Shown here: positions 5,633 through 5,990 of the stretch, one piece after another | Position numbering within the stretch: the first letter of the stretch is position 1 | How the letters are laid out: each line of letters starts with the position of its first letter | Assembly: GCA_003170035.1 (NCBI GenBank) | Contig: PMZX01000282.1 | Span: forward strand, 1 to 5,990 | Direction of reading: 5' to 3' | Length of the DNA stretch: 5,990 nucleotides | Source of the DNA: Myxococcales bacterium | GTDB lineage: Bacteria; Myxococcota_A; Polyangia; Fen-1088 | Position numbers and translations under genes: made by a program | Notes under the pieces: generated by a model | Database searches by the model: none | Seen by the model: the letters and a program-made list of their open reading frames with translations, nothing else | What the model was told of the DNA's origin: nothing

Positions 5633-5990
5633 TGGAGATCATCGACGCCATCTGCGAAACCGCGCAAAGGAGCGCCCCCAACGCCGACATCGGGCTCATC
5701 CGTCGGGCTTGTGACTTCGCCCAGCAACGACATGCGGGACAGATGCGGCGTTCGGGCGAGCCGTACTTCGTGCACCCACTGGGGGTGGCCAAGACCATCG
5801 CCGAGCTGAATCTGGACGTCGCCTCCATCTGTGCCGGGCTGCTGCACGATTGCGTGGAGGACACCAGCGCCACCTCCGAGGACATCGGCCGTCTCTTCGG
5901 CCCCGAGATCCAGCGGCTGGTCGACGGCGTCACCAAGCTGGGTCAGATCCCGTGGAACACCCGCGAGGAGCGCCAGGCGGAGAACTTCCG
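5632..5990 (+). CDS. rsh: RelA/SpoT homologue, N-terminal (p)ppGpp hydrolase domain (runs off right edge)
   Basis: The ATG at 5632-5634 overlaps the gmk stop by one base (TGATG) and opens a frame with no stop to the window end, giving 119 residues. They form the start of the HD hydrolase domain of long RelA/SpoT enzymes, which remove the 3'-pyrophosphate of (p)ppGpp to yield GDP or GTP. Compared with the Streptococcus Rel enzyme from memory, all metal and catalytic residues that can be judged are present with correct spacing: R39 (in RRSGEPYFVHP), H48, the HD pair H72-D73, and E76-D77 in LLHDCVEDT. The later metal-binding Asp lies beyond the edge. VTKLGQIPW and QAENFR correspond to the conserved VTKL...QAENFRKM stretch. 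The hydrolase therefore looks functional, unlike the degenerate one of E. coli RelA. Whether synthetase, TGS and ACT domains follow cannot be seen. Coupling to gmk links GDP production with alarmone turnover. Confidence 0.93.
   Translation, partial: MEIIDAICETAQRSAPNADIGLIRRACDFAQQRHAGQMRRSGEPYFVHPLGVAKTIAELNLDVASICAGLLHDCVEDTSATSEDIGRLFGPEIQRLVDGVTKLGQIPWNTREERQAENF

Overview
The window is a compact, high-GC, gene-dense stretch of bacterial chromosome with strong G/C bias at third codon positions. Gene content suggests a member of the former Deltaproteobacteria, most likely a myxobacterial (Myxococcota) lineage, but this is inference from codon style, lipoprotein/TPR content and gene order. 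No rRNA, tRNA, CRISPR, insertion sequence or phage gene is visible, and no gene-free stretch exceeds about 50 bases.

Layout. A leftward gene for a secreted protein of unknown function runs off the left edge (209 down to 1). Across a 49-base divergent spacer holding a perfect 6-bp inverted repeat, a rightward series of six genes begins: a family 5 extracellular solute-binding (probably lipo)protein; a secreted TPR protein with a TolB/PD40-like motif; an NAD-dependent UDP-sugar 4-epimerase of the WbpP/GalE type; a YicC-family endoribonuclease; guanylate kinase (gmk); and the N-terminal hydrolase (HD) domain of a RelA/SpoT homologue that runs off the right edge.

Organisation. Stop and start codons overlap at four of the five junctions: GTGA at 1956-1959, ATGA at 4065-4068, GTGA at 4955-4958 if gmk uses its upstream start, and TGATG at 5630-5634. 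The exception is a 31-base gap before the epimerase. The right half (yicC, gmk, rsh) is a conserved housekeeping module joining RNA turnover, GMP-to-GDP phosphorylation and (p)ppGpp metabolism. In E. coli, rpoZ lies between gmk and spoT; here there is no room for it. The left half (solute-binding protein plus TPR protein) is an envelope pair with no transporter genes in view, and the epimerase would supply an amino-sugar nucleotide for surface polysaccharide.

I found no clear evidence for a wholly new system. The points most worth a second look are the transporter-less solute-binding/TPR pair, the direct gmk-rsh coupling without rpoZ, the epimerase residues pointing to N-acetylated substrates, and an altered N-terminal motif in the YicC protein.
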